Positions 58,947-64,000 of a stretch of DNA of 64,000 nt are shown here, in pieces (position 1 is the stretch's first letter; each line of letters begins with the position of its first letter). The notes under the pieces were generated by a model, which was not told where the DNA came from, ran no database searches, and worked only from the letters and a program-made list of their open reading frames with translations. The position numbers and the translations under genes are program-made. The DNA is from Agaricus subrufescens (Eukaryota; Basidiomycota; Agaricomycetes; Agaricales; Agaricaceae): the NCBI GenBank assembly GCA_029945375.1, contig CM057057.1:4526001-4590000 (forward strand). Direction: 5' to 3'.

Positions 58947-60075
58947 TCATAACTCCTCGAACTCGAGTATAAATCCACATGTATCACATGTCTGCTTCAC
59001 AGTCCCATCCTTGCCCTTTTCGCTTGGTCCAAACGAATGTTTATGTTCCTCATCCTGACGACGTTGCCATAAACTCTCCTTCGTCTTCTTCCGCAACTCT
59101 TTCAAACTCTCTTCAAATTTCTTGTTCTTTTTCTTCTTCTTTTCTCGTGTTCTTCTTTCATATTCCGCATCCAGGGCTTCAGGTGACCCCCACTTTTTCC
59201 AAGCGAATTCTTCGACTTGATATCGGACGTACAGCATCATATTTGCGTACGTCGATTTATGTGGATTAGCTTTAAGCAAGTGAGGTAGAGCCTCTTCGTC
59301 TCGCATTTCAGGGTCCGTCAGCAAGTAATCCTAGATTCCCCATGATTAGCAACGAACAACTTCATCGTCACTGGAAGAAAAAAAAACACGCACTTCCTTG
59401 CATTCCGTCTTTGTTAAAAGACTATACTTTTCCGGTTTCTCGTTCTGACATTTCTTACACACGAGACACCTAAAGACTTTTCGAAACTGATCATCAATAT
59501 CCAACGTCTGGCACTCTTTACACGTCAAAGTCTTTCCAGGTTCAAGCGCTATAGCTATAAGCGTATTATCACATTAGCTACTGGAGGAAAACAAAAGAAC
59601 ATCACATACGAGGTTCAAGATCCTGTCTAACTCTCTCCCTCTCCCTCTCCTTCTCTTTCCGTATCCTCTCCTCATCCACCTCCAGTCCATCCTCCACAAG
59701 AAACCCTCCCTTAGTATTAACCATCTTCGAAAGATCATATTCGAAATACTTTCCAAGCCTAGAATCACGCTTCAACGGTTCCTGCTTCGAAGAACTTGGT
59801 CCAGGCGCAGTCGGAGACGTAGTTATATCCAACGGACGTTTATTATTCAGATTTCGTACATTGGAGGATACAGCATCTGCTTCTTTTTGTCGTAGCGCGG
59901 CTTTAGCTGTGTGTATTGTGTGTCAATAAGTTTCTAGGCACATATTACTTTGAACAAAAGACTGACCCCGCAACCGATTGATTTCGATTTGTCTAGTTCG
60001 GTCTGGCGTCGTCGGGTGCTCGGTTATCCTCGCGACAGACATAGACGGCGTAGTGGGTAGTTCTTGATCAGACAT
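58947..60075 (-). CDS. RAD14: nucleotide excision repair protein XPA/Rad14
   Basis: Damage-verification scaffold of nucleotide excision repair that binds DNA at the lesion and contacts RPA and TFIIH. It starts [12 protein letters not shown] helical segment [20 protein letters not shown] is followed by [20 protein letters not shown], the conserved lead into the zinc finger. The finger is [19 protein letters not shown] followed by VCKKC, four Cys in two pairs. The DNA-binding part follows: [40 protein letters not shown] and [21 protein letters not shown] very basic run ([19 protein letters not shown]) comes next. The C-terminus HKHSFG, then [13 protein letters not shown], carries the Cys pair known to contact TFIIH. 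Four exons or so; length normal. Confidence 0.94.
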
Positions 60076-60251
60076 AGCGAGCAAAGATGCATTATTAAGG
60101 CACGTACATGTCAGTAATTAACATGTCTTGACTCAATATCGTTATCACGTGAAAGTTGTATTAATAGAACACTCAGTATCGTTAAGTACAACAAGGGCTT
60201 TTGTGAAGAACAAACGATAACAGTCCGAAAGCAAAATTTACGACATACGCC

Positions 60252-62754
60252 CTACGAAGTTGTGGGGGTCTCATCAGGAGCCGAAGGAGGCGAGAATGGC
60301 CTCGAAGCAGGGGGTTCGGTAGCGTCTTCGGGAGTATCATCTAGTACCATGTCTTCCCCTTCCTTCTCTTTAGGCGGTGAAGGAGAGGGAGTCGGCGCGT
60401 TCACCTTCCCATTCACAGCACCATTCTCATGACCAGACGGAGGCGTCTCCTCCAACTCCATCTCCAAAATTTCATCTGGAGTCTCCGTAGACTCTTCATC
60501 ATCAACCGGCATACTCGATGAGAGGACCCGAACAGCCGTTGTATGTCCACTCGGCCCCGCACCGTGAGTGATTCCCGAGCTTGATGCGAGGATTCCAATG
60601 CCCATCCCAAATTTCAATTTACCATCGCTATCACTACTGTGTCCTCGCTCACGGTGACTTCTATGATCGCGTCGGCCCTCCCCTTCATCTTCCGAATCCG
60701 AGAGCTCGCCGTCTGGCCGTATTAGTGCATCAAGAAGCCGCTGCGGCCGCCTCTCATTGGGGTCATCCTCATCCTCATCCTGATTAAGATCATCCATGAG
60801 AGCATCAATGGGCATGGTAGGCCGATCTAGAGCAAGTTTTGTAAGTCCCATGACGGAAGAGCACCTAAAAGAAGTCATGTTACCTTGCATCTGCACGCTA
60901 GGAGGACCACCGATATTTCGCAGGTTCTCCATCACGATTCGCTTGACGCGCTCTAGATACGCTGGCGAGTTCATATCGTCTACGTTGGAGGATTTGATAT
61001 CGAGCCTGTAATCCGGGCCAAAGTACTCGTAGTACTCATTGACAGGAATATCTTGCATAGACGTTAATTTGGTTTAACGAGAGCCGGATTCCAGTAAGAA
61101 CTTACCAGAAGTAAGCTCAAAGCCAGCGGCGAGGCCTGTTTCGTAGGCCCATGCGCGACTGACATTTCGCATGGTGTACCCACCACCTCCAAGAAGTAAA
61201 AGCGGTTTATTGAACGACTTGACAAACCGCACGCAATTCGCATGACCTGCCTTTGTGTTAGTCATCACATTGTGAATCGAGAAATGGGGGTATTACCGCG
61301 CATAGATAAGTTCAGGCATCCAAGTTTATCTCCAGACAGAGAGTCTGTACCACACTGGAGGACAATAGCTGAGGGGTCATAGGATTGCATCACTTGTCGA
61401 ATAACCTGTGAATTGTCCAACGTTAGCAGTTCATGTGAAGACGAGTGCAGTTCACTTACAGGTTCAAAAACGGACTTGTAGTTTTCATCCGAAATACCAT
61501 CACGAAGGGGGAAGTTTAGGGCATAGTATTTGCCTTTCATGACCCCGACATCCTGAGACGTACACAGTGAGACCACCGGAACCGGAAAGTAGTGGCACCA
61601 CTTACCCGCAATTCACCCGTACCAGGGAAGTACTCCCCATACTTATGGAAACTGACGGTCATAACACGATCAGTAGTGTAAAACGCCTCCTCAACACCAT
61701 CACCGTGATGAACATCAATATCAATATACAAAACCCGATGATGATAACTACAAAAGTAGTGTTCATCAGCACAACCATCTTGTTCGGAGCAAAATTGCGC
61801 ATACCGTAGTAATTCAAGGATCCCGAGTACAATATCTACAGAGGTAGTGTCAATGCAGTAGCCTTGCCCATGCACAAGAGTTCGGCCCTTACCGTTGACA
61901 TAACAAAAGCCACTGGCCTCACTCTTCTTAGCATGATGCAGGCCTCCGGCCCAGTTGATAGCTATGTCACATTTGTCACGACTAAGCCTAGCAGCGCCCT
62001 CTGTCAAACAAATGAGCTCTCCCAAGAATATCACAAACATGATATCGGGGATGTAGACCTACCCATGGAACCACCGGCGGAAATGGAACAGTAGTCGAAC
62101 AGCCCGTCAAACACAGGACAATCATCCCCGACATTATCTGAATAGCCACAAAAAAAAGCCACCCGCTGATAGTAAACACCCGAGTTTCCAGATCAAGCAA
62201 CAGGACAGTTCTTGACTTACACTTGTGTTGTTCTTTGACAAATGAATTCATATTCGAAGGTGTGATTTTGCTGAGGAATTCCACGTAGTCGTCCGAATGA
62301 AATTGGGTCATTTCCCGTTTGGTCGCGGGTTTTGCGCGCTAATGAGGGTTACCATCAAGAGGCGGTGAAAAAAAAAATAAAGGGCCCTTCAGCTTGTACA
62401 ACTAGAATTCAAACCTTTTGCGACCTACAAAGATTTCCATCTTCTCATAAAGCCCATAATTCATTACGAGAGAGTGACACATGCGTATACGCGTAGGTTT
62501 CATCCTAAAGAGATAAAGATTGAACCAAGGTGAATTGACAGGAGGGAAAAAAATCGCAAGCTGTCGCGTACGGGTGCCCTGGGCCATAGTGAAAGCCACC
62601 GATATCAGAGTCGAAAAAATAGCACTGGGATTAGAGGGATACAGGTCAACGACTCGGCAACGGGTGCGCGAGAGAGGTGGTAGAAGATAAAATGTGAAAG
62701 GCTTACAACACGTTTCTTTTGTTCGCCTGCAATGGCGGTCATTCGTTCGGACAT
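60252..62754 (-). CDS. RPD3: class I histone deacetylase, Rpd3 type
   Basis: Zinc-dependent lysine deacetylase, catalytic core of Sin3-type corepressors. It starts [16 protein letters not shown] and continues [38 protein letters not shown] and [17 protein letters not shown]. The active site is complete: [19 protein letters not shown] with the charge-relay His pair, [17 protein letters not shown] with zinc-binding Asp and His, and [18 protein letters not shown] with the transition-state Tyr. GADSL-type zinc ligand appears as [17 protein letters not shown]. The catalytic domain is followed by a long acidic and Ser/Pro-rich tail ending APDETPTTS, typical of fungal Rpd3. About ten short introns, each joining conserved blocks cleanly. 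Confidence 0.96.
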
Positions 62755-63014
62755 GTTTGAGGAAAGCAGAAGGGGGTAATTATCGCATCGAGCAGGGACT
62801 TGACAAGTTTATCCCACCTGGGGATAGAGCCACACGGGACTGCCAACAGCTCACGTGCACGGGCTTATGGGATAATTACAGCACCGTCTCATATCAACTC
62901 AATAACTGTACACGAAATTAACTACAGTACAAGCAAGCATCTCTATCATATTTTAGCCTTTCCCAGCGGTGCCTCGCGATCTGACTGGTCAGCGTGGCAG
63001 TAACGGGGTGCATC

Positions 63015-63821
63015 TCAAATAGATTTACCTTGATACACCAGAGTCGAGGGCGCGAACCCGAAATCATCTGAGAGTTTGATGTTCTGTTCGTAACCCAAAA
63101 TTCAAGCGATGCGCCGGGTTAATGTGAATGATAGAATACGAACCAGTTCTCCGGCAATAACCCGAACCTTAGGAAACTGCGTCAGCGAGGTCTAGGCTCA
63201 AGTGATCTATAAACCCACCATTGACCAATGATGTACACAGTGCAGGCTAGAGAACCAGAGCTAGACCGAAATTACAAACGGTAAATCAAGAGGTTGAGAC
63301 CCTGATCGTACCTCTCTTCCTAAAGTGGACTGGAACTCGTGCATGTAGGGAGTTATCGCTTGCAGTGTGATAGGTGTATTGATGTCACAGGTAGGTGCAG
63401 CGGCTTCGAGTTGTGCAATGGCCTCGAGTAAAGCCTCCTTGGCCTTGCTGCGGCTGCCTTCCATTGGCGTATTCCTGAGGCGAGTGTCATAGGATAGGAT
63501 GTGGGGTGGAGGCTGCAGCATGCAGGCGGTGAGAAGGACATAATGATCGCGGGCATGTCGCAGGTGTTTTCCTGTGGTATATTTGATTAGACCGACGGAG
63601 ATGAACAAGCATCATTCCGCACCAATGGTCGATCCGGGCATGTATTTTGAACTAACAGTCAACTCCTCGTCCGATGTCAAGTGGTTGTCCAGCAGATCGA
63701 CCGCCTGGAGCAACAAAGTCCTGGCAACGGACAGCTGCTGTCTCAGTGTTTCGGGGACGTAGGAATGTCCATTTGCAGAGGGAGACATGGAGGACAGTGG
63801 AGAAGAAACTTGGGCTTGCAT
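63015..63821 (-). CDS. DinB-like four-helix metal-binding protein
   Basis: Member of the DinB/YfiT superfamily, helical-bundle proteins with a metal site of three His, including thiol-dependent transferases and hydrolases in bacteria. It starts at ATG 63821 (MQAQVSSPLSSMSPSANGHS). Helix 1 is LSVARTLLLQAVDLLDNHL. Then come STIGKHLRHARDHYVLLT with the first metal-site His, LSYDTRLRNTPMEGSRSKAK, STLGREV, and after an intron LWFSSLHCVHHWSMVRVIAG with the second and third His. The end DFGFAPSTLVYQG is close to the family C-terminus. The stop at 63015-63017 assumes no further intron; splicing at 63025 would give a slightly different tail. Its function in fungi is unknown. Confidence 0.8.
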
Positions 63822-64000
63822 TTTCTGAGTAGATGATGTTAGGGGCAACAGGTAAAGTGGTCCGGCGTATGGTTTATATGTATGAGAACAAGCGATCTGT
63901 CAACACTGCTCCTGCTCTCGGATTGGGCTACATACATTCATACACACTGATATCCTAAATGTTCCTCTGCCAAATTTCGAACAGGCCACAGTTGGAGACC

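Overview
The window looks like nuclear DNA of a filamentous basidiomycete, most likely an Agaricomycete. Genes are dense and lie on both strands. Nearly all are split by many short GT-AG introns of about 45-65 bases. The proteins are typical of fungal housekeeping and wall-remodelling sets. No CRISPR array, tRNA, rRNA or intact transposon was seen. Gene models were built by hand from splice signals and frame continuity, so exon edges are estimates except where a conserved motif fixes them.

Layout, left to right. 1-4999 (+): the C-terminal part of a Blm10/PA200 proteasome activator, cut by the window edge. 7123-9836 (+): a tandem CCCH zinc-finger RNA-binding protein. 10449-12009 (-): choline/ethanolamine kinase. 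14442-17117 (-): a 14-helix MFS drug exporter. 17808-19617 (-): mitochondrial DnaJ (Mdj1), only 34 bases after a small SET-domain protein (19652-20251, -). 20369-21777 and 22215-23589 (+): a tandem pair of casein kinase 2 alpha genes. 24125-26068 and 27122-29054 (+): a tandem pair of secreted GH18 chitinases. 30345-31639 (-): a WRN-like 3'-5' exonuclease. 32646-33435 (+): a conserved protein of unknown function. 34101-35574 (+): a RING protein with signs of damage. 36323-37372 (-): TRAX, head to head with a HIT protein (37457-38417, +). 38836-47595 (-): a second, complete Blm10/PA200 gene. 47817-48846 (-): unknown protein. 49149-50636 (-): biotin synthase. 53947-54858 (-): BTG/Tob-domain protein. 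55791-56249 (+): ribosomal protein eS27. 56990-58608 (-): peroxisomal acyl-CoA thioesterase. 58947-60075 (-): XPA/Rad14. 60252-62754 (-): Rpd3-type histone deacetylase. 63015-63821 (-): DinB-like protein.

Three gene families are duplicated here: Blm10, CK2 alpha and GH18 chitinase. In each pair both copies read through as intact genes over the joints checked, but they differ in a functional part: the CK2 substrate loop, the chitinase C-terminal domain, and general sequence for Blm10. The most unusual signal is at the ends of the two Blm10 genes. In both, the terminal Tyr-Tyr-Ala that docks the activator on the proteasome is formed only when the last intron is removed, and the last coding exon is just 8 bases. 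The chitinase pair also shows probable 4-base and 6-base microexons and one GC-AG intron beside the catalytic motif.

The remaining neighbours are mostly unrelated housekeeping genes. Shared promoters are likely for SET/CK2 (117 bases) and TRAX/HIT (84 bases).
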